A DNA stretch of 48,561 nt from Macrococcoides bohemicum (GCF_003259675.1 NZ_PZJG01000010.1:1-48561); one strand, 5' to 3'. Shown: positions 1 to 8,791, counted from the stretch's first letter. Notes: generated from the sequence alone by a model not told the origin. A program made the numbers and translations.

Positions 1-63
1 TGAATACATTTCAAATTGACTGCGAATGATATTAATATCTTCAGACTTACTTCTCTTAATCAA
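1..63 (-). CDS. N-terminus of an unidentified protein (runs off window)
   Basis: Only the first 21 codons are present, starting at a TTG at 61-63 read leftwards and open to the window edge. A GGTGGT ribosome-binding site lies about seven bases upstream and a good promoter further up (90-118). The peptide begins MIKRSKSEDINIIRSQFEMYS with TTG read as Met (21 residues; the last is at the edge). It is too short to assign; a charged helical start of this kind is common in small regulators, but that is a guess. Support is the promoter, ribosome site and open frame, not homology. Confidence 0.4.
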   Translation of the reverse strand, partial: MIKRSKSEDINIIRSQFEMYS

Positions 64-89
64 GTAAAACACCACCGTTCAATGATATA

Positions 90-118
90 TCTATATTTTA
101 TCAAAAAAAGACTGTAAA
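90..118 (-). promoter_or_regulatory. Promoter for the edge gene, nested in a terminator stem
   Basis: Read on the minus strand there is a -35 TTTACA (118-113), a 17-base spacer and a -10 TATAGA (95-90), about 20 bases before the edge gene's ribosome site. The -35 lies in the descending arm of the fetAB terminator hairpin and the T-tract is part of the spacer. Confidence 0.45.
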
Positions 119-152
119 CTTCATCTCCGAAGGAGACTTTGTCTACAGTCTG
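103..152 (-). terminator. Rho-independent terminator of the fetAB operon
   Basis: A long hairpin has outer arms AGACTGTA (109-116) and TACAGTCT (144-151) and inner arms TCTCC/GGAGA around a GAA loop. Read on the minus strand it is followed by seven T residues, the right polarity to end the fetA-fetB transcript, whose last stop codon is at 174-176. Confidence 0.75.
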
Positions 153-153
153 G

Positions 154-187
154 AATGCCTAAGACGCAGTGTCTTAGGCATTTTTTT
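154..187 (+). terminator. Terminator hairpin with plus-strand polarity
   Basis: Perfect 12-bp stem AATGCCTAAGAC / GTCTTAGGCATT with a GCAGT loop, followed on the plus strand by a T-tract. It contains the fetB stop codon. No plus-strand gene precedes it in the window, so it probably blocks rightward transcription into fetAB, or ends a gene outside the window. Confidence 0.65.
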
Positions 188-947
188 CTGTATTATAAAA
201 TTTACCGATGAATTGTTGTTTGTCGTTAAACAAAGTCGGATAACTTAAAAATCCTACCATCACACTTGATAGTGTTGCTGCTGTCAATAACAAGAACAGA
301 ATAAGTAACTGAAATTGTGCAGCAACTATAGGATCAGCCCCACCGATAATTTGTCCGCTCATCATTCCGGGAAGTTGCACGAGCCCCATTGTCTTTTGGC
401 TTTCGATAGTCGGTATCATCGAATTTTTAATTGATGTCATAAGCACTCTGTGAATAGCTTGTTTAGGATTTCCTCCAAGAGATAGAATTAATTCTATCTG
501 TTCATCATTTTGATCAAGTTCACTTAAGAAGCGATTGAGAAATAGTAATGATAATACCATTGCATTACCAATCATCATACCGCTAATCGGAATAACATAA
601 CGCGCTTCAAATGGAATAATATGAAAGCCTAGTAGAATAGCTTGCGTAACAACTTCAACTGTGATTAAAGTCAACACAATCTTCCAGGTGATACCTTTTA
701 TTCCTTTGCCTTTTTTTATTATATTTTGTGTTGCGGCTGTAATCATAAGTAAAATCATTAACAGTATGTAGATTGGATGATTGCCATCAAAAACAAAAGT
801 CAGTAAATAACCGATAATAATCAGTTGTATTGTGCTTCTGATCGTGGCAATGATAATATCTTTTTCAAGACCTAGTTTCAATGTATAACTTAAGACTAAA
901 GGTATCAGTACGAATATAAGTGTTAATGTCAGTTGTGTTAATGTCAT
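174..947 (-). CDS. fetB: FetB-type ABC exporter permease (UPF0014)
   Basis: The 257-residue integral membrane protein has about seven hydrophobic segments and belongs to the UPF0014/FetB (YbbM) family, partner of the FetA ATPase. E. coli FetAB has been linked to iron export and oxidative-stress resistance; the substrate here is inferred from family. Visible family features include the segments ISGMMIGNAMVL (about residues 120-131) and QLPGMMSGQIIGG (about 190-202), the latter resembling the cytoplasmic coupling region. Its ATG overlaps the fetA stop in an ATGA arrangement, so the two genes are translationally coupled. Length matches the family and nothing looks broken. Confidence 0.85.
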   Translation of the reverse strand: MTLTQLTLTLIFVLIPLVLSYTLKLGLEKDIIIATIRSTIQLIIIGYLLTFVFDGNHPIYILLMILLMITAATQNIIKKGKGIKGITWKIVLTLITVEVVTQAILLGFHIIPFEARYVIPISGMMIGNAMVLSLLFLNRFLSELDQNDEQIELILSLGGNPKQAIHRVLMTSIKNSMIPTIESQKTMGLVQLPGMMSGQIIGGADPIVAAQFQLLILFLLLTAATLSSVMVGFLSYPTLFNDKQQFIGKFYNTEKNA

Positions 948-1660
948 TCTATCTCTCCTTTCAGAAAAGCATTCAAGGTTTCATTATTTGATTCAAATAA
1001 TTGTCTCGCTTCACCTGTAGTAACAACTTCACCATCTTTAAGCATGCAGTAGTAGTCTGCAGCCCGTTTCGCCTGTTCAACGTCATGCGTTATCCAGATA
1101 ACCGTGACGTTATATCTTTCATTGATTTTATGAATCAATGCTTCTACTTCACGTACACTTCGTGGATCTAAGCTCGATGTAATTTCATCGAGTAATAGTA
1201 CTTTAGGTTCGTTAACTAATGTTCGTGCGATAGATAGGCGTTGACGTTGCCCTCCTGAAAGGTTTTTAACATTCTTGTTTAGGTCAATCGAATCCAGGTT
1301 TAACTGATCAAGAAGTTTAGTGGCCGCTTCAAACGGTAGTGTCTGATTAAATATCTTCTTAGGTAGATTGATATTATCGTATACTGTGCCTTGTATCATC
1401 GGAGCACTTTGAAGTGCTAATCCAATTTGTTTTTTTAGCTCAACTAAATCTAGTGATTGAATGGATTGATCATCAATTAATATATCACCTGAAGTTGGAC
1501 TGATTAATCCGTTGATCATTTTTAAAATAGTCGTTTTGCCGGCACCGCTAGGACCGATTAAAGCAGTAATCTTACCGGAATGAAAATTTGTAGATACATT
1601 TTTTATAATATGTTTATCATTAACAGAAAAATTTACATTATTAAGGGTAATGGTAGTCAT
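944..1660 (-). CDS. fetA: FetA-type ABC transporter ATPase
   Basis: This 238-residue single-domain ABC ATPase has Walker A GPSGAGKTT at residues 36-44, signature LSGGQRQR near 134-141, Walker B VLLLDEI just after it, and a switch histidine in WITHD. The FetA/YbbL assignment rests mainly on coupling to the UPF0014 permease fetB, with an ATGA overlap. It would power efflux, probably of iron or another metal, at the cytoplasmic membrane. The ATG at 1658-1660 follows a GGAG ribosome site. The divergent DUF72 operon starts 57 bases away, so the spacer 1661-1717 must hold both promoters; on the plus strand a TGATAAAAT extended -10 is visible. Confidence 0.85.
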   Translation of the reverse strand: MTTITLNNVNFSVNDKHIIKNVSTNFHSGKITALIGPSGAGKTTILKMINGLISPTSGDILIDDQSIQSLDLVELKKQIGLALQSAPMIQGTVYDNINLPKKIFNQTLPFEAATKLLDQLNLDSIDLNKNVKNLSGGQRQRLSIARTLVNEPKVLLLDEITSSLDPRSVREVEALIHKINERYNVTVIWITHDVEQAKRAADYYCMLKDGEVVTTGEARQLFESNNETLNAFLKGEIE

Positions 1661-1717
1661 AAGTTCTCCAATCTATATTTTGATAAGTTTATGATAAAAT
1701 AACAGTTAGGTGATGAA

Positions 1718-2566
1718 ATGATTTATATAGGACTTACAGGTTGGGGAGATCATGATTTATTATATGCAGATCTCACAAATAAAAATGAAAAGCTTTATCA
1801 TTACGGTGCACATTTTCCGATAGTTGAACTAGATGCTACTTATTATTCTATTCAACCTGAACGCAATATTCAAAAATGGATAAAAGAAACACCGGATAAT
1901 TTTAAATTTATCGTTAAAATTCATCAGGCCCTCACAGGGCATGCTGCTGTAGAAGATTTTGCTGCATCGAGAATGGAACTCATTGGACAATTTAAAACAA
2001 TGCTTCAGCCAATCTATGATGCTGGAAAGCTTGGTTGTTTACTCGTTCAGTTTCCGCCCTGGTATGATTGTACTACAGTAAATATCAATTATATTATTTA
2101 CTTGAAAAATCATTTTAAACAATTTCCTATTTGCATTGAATTCAGAAATGATAGCTGGTTTACACCTGATATGAAAGAACATACACTTAATTTTTTATAC
2201 GAACAACAGTTGATTCATTCTGTATGTGATGAACCACAAGCAGGTCACGGCAGTATACCCTTCGTTAATCGTATCACACATGAGGATGCACTTGTTCGCT
2301 TTCATGGGAGAAATGTTGCCGGATGGACAAAAAAAGATTTGTCTGACCTGGAATGGCGAGATGTACGCTATCTCTATGATTATAACGAAACTGAATTAAA
2401 ATTTTTAGCGAAAGAACTTCAAATTCTCGATCAGAAAGCAAGAAATGTTTATGTTGTATTTAATAATAATTCAGGTGGTCATGCAGCCGGCAATGCAAAA
2501 AGAATGTGTGAAATATTAAATATCGAATATACAGGTTTAAACTTTAAACAACTAAAACTATTTTAG
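1718..2566 (+). CDS. DUF72 (YecE/YunF-like) protein
   Basis: This 282-residue protein belongs to the DUF72 family, a TIM-barrel fold of unknown biochemical role. Family hallmarks are an N-terminal IGLTGWGDHDLLY, the ELDATYYS segment (about residues 38-45), FKFIVKIHQALTGH (about 63-76), the FPPW and EFRNDSW motifs in the middle, and FHGRN near residue 196. The aromatic and acidic residues resemble a sugar- or nucleic-acid-type pocket, but no reaction has been established. It heads a three-gene operon with TauE/SafE (11-base gap) and YunD-like (15-base gap) genes, the same trio as B. subtilis yunF-yunE-yunD in different order. Family confident, function unknown. Confidence 0.85.
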   Translation: MIYIGLTGWGDHDLLYADLTNKNEKLYHYGAHFPIVELDATYYSIQPERNIQKWIKETPDNFKFIVKIHQALTGHAAVEDFAASRMELIGQFKTMLQPIYDAGKLGCLLVQFPPWYDCTTVNINYIIYLKNHFKQFPICIEFRNDSWFTPDMKEHTLNFLYEQQLIHSVCDEPQAGHGSIPFVNRITHEDALVRFHGRNVAGWTKKDLSDLEWRDVRYLYDYNETELKFLAKELQILDQKARNVYVVFNNNSGGHAAGNAKRMCEILNIEYTGLNFKQLKLF

Positions 2567-2577
2567 GAAGTGTCGAA

Positions 2578-3411
2578 ATGAGTATGACTGCAATTTTTGT
2601 TTTAATATTTTTAGGTTTATTTTCAAGTATTATCGGTTCAATCGTTGGTATCGGCGGTGGCATCATTATTGTGCCGGCTTTAATTTATTTAGGTATGGAA
2701 ATTGGATTGATAGATGGTATTACACCACAGAAAGCGATTGGAACATCCACTGTAATTTTAATTTCAACAGGCTTATCTGCTGCTTTAGGCTATATAAAAA
2801 ACAAACAGGCAGATCTTAAAAATGCTGTTATCTTTATGGTAGGTATCATTCCAGGAGCATTGGTAGGTGCTCATTTAAGTCAGTATTTAACGATACACCG
2901 CTTTAACCTTTATTTCGGTATATTCTTAATTATTATGAGTATTGTCTTAATGGTAAGAGATAAAATAAAACCGATTAAATTCTTCCAGAATAAAAAGTAT
3001 GAAAAATCGTATACCGATATAAAAGGTGATACTTACCATTATAGTATTGCACCGATACCTGCTGTATTCTTAACATTTCTGGTAGGATGTTTAACAGGTC
3101 TTTTTGGAATCGGAGGAGGCGCATTGATGACACCTCTGATGATTATCATTTTTAGATTTCCGCCTCATATTGCAGTAGGAACAAGCATGATTATGATATT
3201 CGTATCAAGTGTGAGTGGCGCAACGAGTCATATTGTACAAGGGAATATTATATGGTCATATGCAATTTTACTGATTATCGCGAGTTTTATCGGTGCAAAA
3301 ATCGGTGTTCAGATTAATAAACGCATGAAATCAACAACAGTTGTTCTGATGTTACGTATTATATTAATGCTATTAGGAATATATTTAATTATTAAAAGCT
3401 TCACTGGATGA
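2578..3411 (+). CDS. TauE/SafE-family sulfite/anion exporter (YunE-like)
   Basis: A 277-residue multi-pass membrane protein of the TauE/SafE (DUF81) family, which exports sulfite, sulfoacetate or related organic anions. The family's internal duplication is visible: GIGGGIIIVPALIYLG near residue 25 in the first half and GIGGGALMTPLMIII near residue 180 in the second, each followed by AIGTSTV/AVGTSMI. About eight membrane segments flank a charged cytoplasmic loop (residues 120-155). It is the middle gene of the DUF72 - TauE - YunD-like operon. The true substrate cannot be read from sequence. Confidence 0.85.
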   Translation: MSMTAIFVLIFLGLFSSIIGSIVGIGGGIIIVPALIYLGMEIGLIDGITPQKAIGTSTVILISTGLSAALGYIKNKQADLKNAVIFMVGIIPGALVGAHLSQYLTIHRFNLYFGIFLIIMSIVLMVRDKIKPIKFFQNKKYEKSYTDIKGDTYHYSIAPIPAVFLTFLVGCLTGLFGIGGGALMTPLMIIIFRFPPHIAVGTSMIMIFVSSVSGATSHIVQGNIIWSYAILLIIASFIGAKIGVQINKRMKSTTVVLMLRIILMLLGIYLIIKSFTG

Positions 3412-3426
3412 TAAGGAGGCAAGTGA

Positions 3427-4755
3427 ATGGATATAAAAATATTTCATACGAATGACTTACATAGTTATTTATCAAACTATAAGAAAATCACACGTTATAT
3501 TCTTGATATAAAATCAGAATCACAAAACATGCTTTATTTAGATTTAGGCGATCATGTTGATAGAAGTCATCCATTTACAGAAGCAACGCTTGGTCAGGCA
3601 AATGTTCAATTGTTAAACGAAGCGCAGGTGGATGTCGTAACACTTGGTAATAATGAAGGAATAACTTTAAATTTTGATGATTTAAATCGACTTTATCAGG
3701 ATGCAAATTTTAAAGTGACTTGCTGTAATTTGTTTGATGAAGCCGGTGATTTGCCTAACAATATTGATAAATCAGTGATTTATGAAAAGAAAGGTATTAA
3801 ATTTGGTATTGTTGGTGCTACGGCGGAATTTACACCATTTTATAAAGCTTTAGGATGGATTGTTACAGACCCGATGGCAGCTATTACTGAAGAAATACAA
3901 AATTTACGACCGAATGTTGATGTCGTTATCGTATTAAGTCATTTAGGTAAATTTTTTGATAGAACGCTTGCAGAAAGTCATCCGGAAATCGATTTGATTC
4001 TCGGTGCACATACACATCATTATTTTGAACATGGTGAGCAAGTTAACGGTGTTCTAATCGGAGCGGCAGGAAGATATGGTGAATATCTAGGGGAAGTTAC
4101 ATTATCTTTTGATGGCAACAATCTAGTGGATAAAAAAGCAAGGCTGATTAATACAGATGATATTCGTAATACTGAAGATGATTATTATGCTCAAGGTAAA
4201 ACGTTATTATCAGAACCGATTACAGAAAGACAAATTGATTTACCAAGAAGATTATATAGTGCATCATATACGACATACATATTAGCTGATAAACTAATGC
4301 AATTTACTGGTGGTGAATGTGCGTTAATCAATACCGGACTTATCGTTAATGGATATACCGGCAATCAATATACAAAATATGAACTGCATAAAATGTTGCC
4401 ACATCCGATTAACCCTGTAAAAATTACTTTGACCGGACGTGAGTTAAAAGAAGTGATAAACGTTAGTCAGCAACATGAATATAAAGATGAGATCGTTAAA
4501 GGATTTGGTTTTAGAGGCGATCTATTTGGTATGTATGTATTACATAATATCGGGTATATACAATCACAGCAAAGATATTTTATTGGTACAGAAGAAATTG
4601 ATAATCATAAGAATTATAAACTAGCAACATTAGATATGTATACTTTTGGCCGATTCTTCCCACAGTTTGTTCAAAATGAAAAAGAATATTTCATGCCTGA
4701 ATTTTTGCGTGATCTAATGCAAACAGCAATTGAAAATAATGAGTACAATTTTTGA
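3427..4755 (+). CDS. YunD-like metallophosphoesterase / 5'-nucleotidase
   Basis: The 442-residue protein combines an N-terminal calcineurin-like metallophosphatase domain with a C-terminal 5'-nucleotidase domain. Metal ligands are visible: HTNDLHSYL (residues 7-15), LDLGDHVDRSH (about 38-48), VTLGNNEG (about 72-79, where the canonical GNHE has a second Asn), VLSHLG (about 165-170) and LGAHTHHYFE (about 188-197). The C-terminal domain spans roughly residues 250-440. There is no signal peptide, so unlike secreted 5'-nucleotidases it should act in the cytoplasm, on an undetermined nucleotide or sugar phosphate. It is the last gene of the operon; the lipA promoter follows. Confidence 0.8.
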   Translation: MDIKIFHTNDLHSYLSNYKKITRYILDIKSESQNMLYLDLGDHVDRSHPFTEATLGQANVQLLNEAQVDVVTLGNNEGITLNFDDLNRLYQDANFKVTCCNLFDEAGDLPNNIDKSVIYEKKGIKFGIVGATAEFTPFYKALGWIVTDPMAAITEEIQNLRPNVDVVIVLSHLGKFFDRTLAESHPEIDLILGAHTHHYFEHGEQVNGVLIGAAGRYGEYLGEVTLSFDGNNLVDKKARLINTDDIRNTEDDYYAQGKTLLSEPITERQIDLPRRLYSASYTTYILADKLMQFTGGECALINTGLIVNGYTGNQYTKYELHKMLPHPINPVKITLTGRELKEVINVSQQHEYKDEIVKGFGFRGDLFGMYVLHNIGYIQSQQRYFIGTEEIDNHKNYKLATLDMYTFGRFFPQFVQNEKEYFMPEFLRDLMQTAIENNEYNF

Positions 4756-4772
4756 ACAATAAAATCTTAGAA

Positions 4773-4800
4773 TTTCAAAATAATATCTTTATGTTATAAT
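4773..4800 (+). promoter_or_regulatory. Promoter of lipA
   Basis: A perfect -10 TATAAT (4795-4800) is extended by an upstream TGT, with a weak -35 TTTCAA (4773-4778) 16 bases before it. Predicted start of transcription is near 4807, just ahead of the GGAGGG ribosome site. Confidence 0.6.
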
Positions 4801-4828
4801 TGTAGCATAATTAATTGGAGGGATTGAA

Positions 4829-5743
4829 TTGGCGACTAAGAACGAAGAAATCTTAAGAAAACCCGAATGGCTTAAAATTAAGTTAAATACTAATAAGAAT
4901 TACACTGGCCTAAAGAAAATGATGCGTGAGCATAATTTAAATACAGTTTGTGAAGAAGCAAAATGTCCTAATATACATGAATGTTGGGGTGAACGTCGTA
5001 CAGCTACAATTATGATTTTAGGTGCCGTATGTACGCGTGCATGTCGTTTCTGTGCCGTTAAGACAGGTTTACCGAACGAACTTGATTTAAATGAACCGGA
5101 ACGAGTTGCAGAATCTGTACGTCTAATGAATCTTAAGCACGTAGTAATCACTGCAGTAGCCCGTGATGATTTAAAAGATGGTGGTTCTGAAGTATACGCT
5201 GAAACGATTCGTAAAGTACGTGAAGTAAATCCTTATACCACTATAGAAGTCTTACCATCAGATATGGGTGGCAGTTTTGATAACTGGGAACGTTTAATGA
5301 ATGCACGTCCTGATATTTTAAATCATAATATTGAAACAGTGCGCCGTTTAACACCAAGAGTTCGTGCCCGTGCAAAATATGATCGCTCATTAGAAGTATT
5401 ACGTCGTTCAAAAGAATTACAACCAGATATTCCTACAAAATCAAGCTTAATGGTTGGCTTAGGTGAAACTTGGGAAGAAATTTTAGAGGTTATGGATGAT
5501 TTACGTTCAAACGATGTAGATATAATGACAATTGGTCAATATTTACAACCTTCACGTAAACATTTAAAAGTTCAAAAATATTATACACCATTAGAGTTTG
5601 GTAAATTACGTAAAATAGCAATGGAAAAAGGTTTTAAACATTGTCAGGCTGGACCTATGGTACGTAGTTCTTACCATGCGGATGAGCAGGTAAATGCAGC
5701 AGCAAAAGAAAAACACAGACTAGGTGAAGCTGCAAGCGAGTAG
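4829..5743 (+). CDS. lipA: Lipoyl synthase
   Basis: A 304-residue radical-SAM enzyme that inserts two sulfurs into protein-bound octanoyl groups to make lipoyl cofactors for pyruvate and 2-oxoglutarate dehydrogenases and the glycine cleavage system. Both Fe-S clusters are readable: the auxiliary cluster C41-C46-C52 ([12 protein letters not shown]) and the SAM cluster C68-C72-C75 (CTRACRFC). The C-terminal RSSYHA motif supplies the serine ligand of the auxiliary cluster. The start is TTG at 4829, set by a TTGGAGGGA ribosome site; the protein then begins (M)ATKNEEI. yutD follows after seven bases, a very conserved pairing in Bacillales. Confidence 0.97.
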   Translation: MATKNEEILRKPEWLKIKLNTNKNYTGLKKMMREHNLNTVCEEAKCPNIHECWGERRTATIMILGAVCTRACRFCAVKTGLPNELDLNEPERVAESVRLMNLKHVVITAVARDDLKDGGSEVYAETIRKVREVNPYTTIEVLPSDMGGSFDNWERLMNARPDILNHNIETVRRLTPRVRARAKYDRSLEVLRRSKELQPDIPTKSSLMVGLGETWEEILEVMDDLRSNDVDIMTIGQYLQPSRKHLKVQKYYTPLEFGKLRKIAMEKGFKHCQAGPMVRSSYHADEQVNAAAKEKHRLGEAASE

Positions 5744-5750
5744 GTGACTT

Positions 5751-6242
5751 ATGATTATTAACGTGAATCAACATTACTTTCATATTATAGAAAATCATAA
5801 AGATGCATTTAATCAGGAAATGTTTGAAGGACGTTATTCAGAAATTTTAGATCGTTATCCATATATTGTCGGAGATATAGGATTTGAACAACTAAGGTTG
5901 ACAGGTTTCTTTGATGATAAGAAAAAAGGTGCTGATATCAGTAAGAGGTTTTCTGCAATTCAGGATTACTTATTAGAGTACTGCAATTTTGGATGTGCCT
6001 ATTTCGTGTTAAAACGTTTAACTGAAAGTGAAGTTGTAAAATTAACACAGCCTGAATTAATAACAGATATTGAATCGAAGGAAGACAATAACCAGACTGA
6101 AGCAACAAAAGAAATAGAAGGATTTAATGAAAATAATGAGGCTTTTCCAATAGAATTAACTTCAGAAGAAGAAAATTTAGTAAATACGACGAGTGAATCT
6201 AATGAAAAGAATATGAAGACATTTAGTGATTTCATTAATTAA
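5751..6242 (+). CDS. yutD: YutD family protein
   Basis: A 163-residue cytoplasmic protein of the YutD (DUF1027) family. The recognisable core is residues 1-95, with YRYIVGDIGFEQLRL-type and FGCAYFVLKR segments (here YPYIVGDIGFEQLRL and FGCAYFVLKR). The last 60 residues are an acidic, Asn/Glu-rich low-complexity tail unlikely to fold alone. It is cotranscribed with lipA (seven-base gap) and ends at a bidirectional terminator. Molecular role is unknown; the constant linkage to lipA suggests a function near lipoate or Fe-S metabolism, which is only contextual. Confidence 0.85.
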   Translation: MIINVNQHYFHIIENHKDAFNQEMFEGRYSEILDRYPYIVGDIGFEQLRLTGFFDDKKKGADISKRFSAIQDYLLEYCNFGCAYFVLKRLTESEVVKLTQPELITDIESKEDNNQTEATKEIEGFNENNEAFPIELTSEEENLVNTTSESNEKNMKTFSDFIN

Positions 6243-6245
6243 TTT

Positions 6246-6280
6246 AAAATTCCAGCTTACTTCGGTAAGCTGGAATTTTT
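6246..6280. terminator. Bidirectional terminator between yutD and the DUF3055 gene
   Basis: Stem AAAATTCCAGCTTAC / GTAAGCTGGAATTTT around a stable TTCG tetraloop, with a T-run on the right and an A-run on the left, so it can end both converging transcripts. The stop codon of the minus-strand gene lies at its right edge. Confidence 0.85.
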
Positions 6281-6543
6281 TAATGGATCACTTCGTTAAG
6301 GAATTCAGTGATTTCTTTAGCATCAGCGTCACTAATGCCAAACACATGGGCAATATAACCTTCTTCATCAAGGTCATCGCGACCAATAATACCGAATTTA
6401 TTCGACTGAGTATTGAGCACAATCGTTTTGCCATAATGTCTATCTGTTTGAATCAGTGCTAAGTCATGTCGATTTTCACCAACAAAGCTTACAAATCGTA
6501 TATTTGCCTTTTCAGTATCATCGTATAAATACATATCTATCAT
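6280..6543 (-). CDS. DUF3055 family protein
   Basis: This 87-residue cytoplasmic protein, rich in Asp/Glu, looks like the DUF3055 family found beside yutD/yutE in Staphylococcaceae and Bacillus. Visible stretches are YLYDDTEKANIRFVSF (residues 5-20) and NKFGIIGRDDLDEEGYIAHVF (a core of alternating hydrophobics). No catalytic motif is apparent. It stands alone, convergent with yutD and divergent from yutE, with its own promoter at 6566-6593 and a GGAGG ribosome site. Family recognition is from memory and moderately secure; function unknown. Confidence 0.7.
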   Translation of the reverse strand: MIDMYLYDDTEKANIRFVSFVGENRHDLALIQTDRHYGKTIVLNTQSNKFGIIGRDDLDEEGYIAHVFGISDADAKEITEFLNEVIH

Positions 6544-6565
6544 TAAGCATTCCTCCAGTAATTTT

Positions 6566-6593
6566 ATTATACATGTTGTGTATTGCTTTTCAA
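6566..6593 (-). promoter_or_regulatory. Promoter of the DUF3055 gene
   Basis: On the minus strand, -35 TTGAAA (6593-6588), 16-base spacer, -10 TATAAT (6571-6566). It lies in the 81-base divergent spacer shared with yutE, whose own promoter must overlap it. Confidence 0.6.
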
Positions 6594-6624
6594 AATTTGA
6601 TAGAATAGTGGTGGAGGCGATCAG

Positions 6625-7062
6625 ATGTATTTTGTAGATAGAGATGAATTAGAAGAAAAACTCGTGTATATTGATAAGTTATCAAAAGAAGTAGTAAATT
6701 CTGAAGGATTCGCATTAGAACGTGTATGTCATATGCTTATAGAAGCAGTTGTTGATGTAGGAAATATGATTATTGATGGATTTGTTATGCGTGATCCTGG
6801 TAGTTATCAGGATGTCATTGATATTTTAGAGATGGAAAAGGTGATTTCTTCGTTATCTAAAGATGAAATTAGTAAGACATTACCAACACGTCAATGGTTT
6901 GTTCGAAACTATACTGATATTAACCATGCAGAAGTAAAGCGCATTTTTATGGAGAACATCAATGCCTATCAAAAATTCAAAAACGATGTTGATACGTTTA
7001 TAGCAAATGAACTTGGCCCTGTATCAGCATTTGGGAAAGGTAGTAAAAATGAAAAAATATAG
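6625..7062 (+). CDS. HepT-fold DUF86 protein (YutE-like)
   Basis: A 145-residue, mostly helical protein of the DUF86/HepT-like superfamily, like B. subtilis YutE. Toxin members are RNases with an RX4-6HXY motif and pair with an MntA nucleotidyltransferase antitoxin. Here the matching region near residue 95 reads [11 protein letters not shown]: the Arg and His are six residues apart, but the Tyr position holds Glu (HAE). No MntA-type gene is adjacent. It is followed by nagD with a 14-base overlap and sits in a core operon, suggesting a domesticated housekeeping role rather than an active toxin module. The ATG follows GGTGGAGGCG. Confidence 0.75.
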   Translation: MYFVDRDELEEKLVYIDKLSKEVVNSEGFALERVCHMLIEAVVDVGNMIIDGFVMRDPGSYQDVIDILEMEKVISSLSKDEISKTLPTRQWFVRNYTDINHAEVKRIFMENINAYQKFKNDVDTFIANELGPVSAFGKGSKNEKI

Positions 7063-7831
7063 TGGATACTTATTAGATTTAGATGGCACGATGTATGCCG
7101 GAACAGAGATCATTGAAGGTGCTAGAGAATTTATTGCCTATTTAGCGAATAATAACTTACCTTATTTATTTGTAACAAATAACGCATCGAAAAGACCGGA
7201 TGAAGTTGCGGATAAACTCTCTAAGATGGGATTTGTAGCACATGCTGATAACGTTGTCACAAGCGCGATGGCTACAGCATCATATATAGCTGATGAAAAA
7301 CCTGGTGCAACGGTCTATGTTATTGGTGGAACAGGTATTCGTCAAGCGTTAGAAGATGAAGGTTTAGTGATTAAAGAAGAAGAACATGTAGATTATGTTG
7401 TTATCGGATTGGATGTAGATATCAACTATGAAAAATTATCAATCGCTTGTTTAGCTGTACGAAACGGTGCGAAATTTATTTCTACTAATCCAGATACATC
7501 GATTCCAACTGAACGTGGTTTCTTACCTGGTAATGGTGCATTAACAAGTGTTATCACTGTTTCAACTGGCGTGGAACCTAAGTTTATCGGTAAACCGATG
7601 CCTACAATTATGAATAAAGCTGTTGAAATGATTGGACTGGATAAGTCAGAACTTGTTATGATTGGTGACTTATATATGACAGATATTATGAGTGGTATTA
7701 ATAGTGATATCGATACACTTCATGTACAGACAGGTGTTTCAACTTATGAACAGGTCATGGCTGAAGCAGTACCACCGACATATAGTGTTAAGAACCTATT
7801 AGAAGTAATCGACATGTATGAAGGGGAATAA
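7049..7831 (+). CDS. NagD/YutF-like HAD-IIA phosphatase
   Basis: A 260-residue haloacid-dehalogenase phosphatase of subfamily IIA. Motif I is [13 protein letters not shown] near the N-terminus (catalytic Asp in DLDGT), motif II is VTNNAS, and the C-terminal acidic motif is [13 protein letters not shown]. Relatives dephosphorylate small sugar or glycerol phosphates and are often annotated NagD although they do not act in N-acetylglucosamine catabolism. I place the start at ATG 7049, after a GGGAAAGG ribosome site; this overlaps yutE by 14 bases, whereas an upstream in-frame start would lack the site and add a non-family peptide. The next gene starts one base after its stop, so yutE, this gene and the dehydrogenase form an operon. 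Confidence 0.85.
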   Translation: MKKYSGYLLDLDGTMYAGTEIIEGAREFIAYLANNNLPYLFVTNNASKRPDEVADKLSKMGFVAHADNVVTSAMATASYIADEKPGATVYVIGGTGIRQALEDEGLVIKEEEHVDYVVIGLDVDINYEKLSIACLAVRNGAKFISTNPDTSIPTERGFLPGNGALTSVITVSTGVEPKFIGKPMPTIMNKAVEMIGLDKSELVMIGDLYMTDIMSGINSDIDTLHVQTGVSTYEQVMAEAVPPTYSVKNLLEVIDMYEGE

Positions 7832-7832
7832 T

Positions 7833-8789
7833 ATGAAAGTATTGATTACAAGAAGTATTCCAAAGCATTATGTTGAGCAATTAGAATCTATTGCAGAGGT
7901 AGAAGTTTATCCAGAGACGATTCAACCGATGCCAAGAGAAGCATTACTAGAATCATCAAAAGATAAATCTATTATCATTTCTATGTTAAGTGATAATATT
8001 GATAGACAATTTATGGATAACAACCCGGACCTTAAAGCAGTAATCAATCTTGCAGTGGGTTATGACAATATTGATATCGATTATGCAAGTAGTAAAGATA
8101 TAATTATTTGTAATACACCTGATGTACTTACAGAAACAACTGCTGAACTCGCATTTACTTTAATGTTTGTTACAGCAAGACGCATCATTGAAGCAAATGA
8201 ATTAGTAAAAGAGGGCAATTGGGTTGGATGGTCTCCTTATTTACTTGCCGGACTTGATGTGTACAAAAAGACAGTTGGAATTTTTGGTATGGGAAATATC
8301 GGTACGGCATTAGCGAAACGCTGTATTGGACTAAATATGCACGTTCAATATCATAACCGTAGTGAAAGCGAAGCTGCAAAAGCACTTGGAGCTAATTATG
8401 TATCTTTTGATAAATTGCTGGAAACAAGTGACTTTATCATATGTACTGCACCATTAACAAATGAAACAAAAAATATATTTAATAAAGATGCATTTAAAAA
8501 GATGAAATCAAGTGCGATATTTATAAATATCGGTCGTGGTGGGCATGTTGTTGAAAATGACTTACTGGAAGCCATTCAAAACGAAGAGATTTATGCAGCA
8601 GGGGTCGATGTATTAAATAACGAACCTGTAGGGAAAGAGCATCCATTCCTATCTGAAAAGCGTATTACAGTTCTTCCGCATATCGGAAGTGCAACAGTAG
8701 ATACGAGAAATGCGATGATTGAGCTGTGTATAAAAAATGCTAAGTTAATTATTGAAGGTAAAAAGCCTGTAAGTGAAGTGAAAAAATAA
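7833..8789 (+). CDS. D-2-hydroxyacid dehydrogenase (glyoxylate/hydroxypyruvate reductase-like)
   Basis: A 318-residue NAD(P)H-dependent D-isomer 2-hydroxyacid dehydrogenase. The Rossmann motif GIFGMGNIGTALAKR lies near residues 148-162; the catalytic set includes the Arg in NIGRGGHVVE, a Glu in the following AGVDVLNNEP block and the His in LPHIGSAT. These proteins reduce glyoxylate or hydroxypyruvate, but substrate preference is not readable. The start at ATG 7833 follows AAGGGGAAT; a longer in-frame start in the nagD 3' end is less likely. Ends at a strong terminator convergent with bioB. Confidence 0.88.
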   Translation: MKVLITRSIPKHYVEQLESIAEVEVYPETIQPMPREALLESSKDKSIIISMLSDNIDRQFMDNNPDLKAVINLAVGYDNIDIDYASSKDIIICNTPDVLTETTAELAFTLMFVTARRIIEANELVKEGNWVGWSPYLLAGLDVYKKTVGIFGMGNIGTALAKRCIGLNMHVQYHNRSESEAAKALGANYVSFDKLLETSDFIICTAPLTNETKNIFNKDAFKKMKSSAIFINIGRGGHVVENDLLEAIQNEEIYAAGVDVLNNEPVGKEHPFLSEKRITVLPHIGSATVDTRNAMIELCIKNAKLIIEGKKPVSEVKK

Positions 8790-8791
8790 TT

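Noticed and set aside
6226-6462. 78-codon plus-strand open frame after yutD
   Set aside because: It runs through the bidirectional terminator and antisense to the DUF3055 gene, which has its own promoter and ribosome site.
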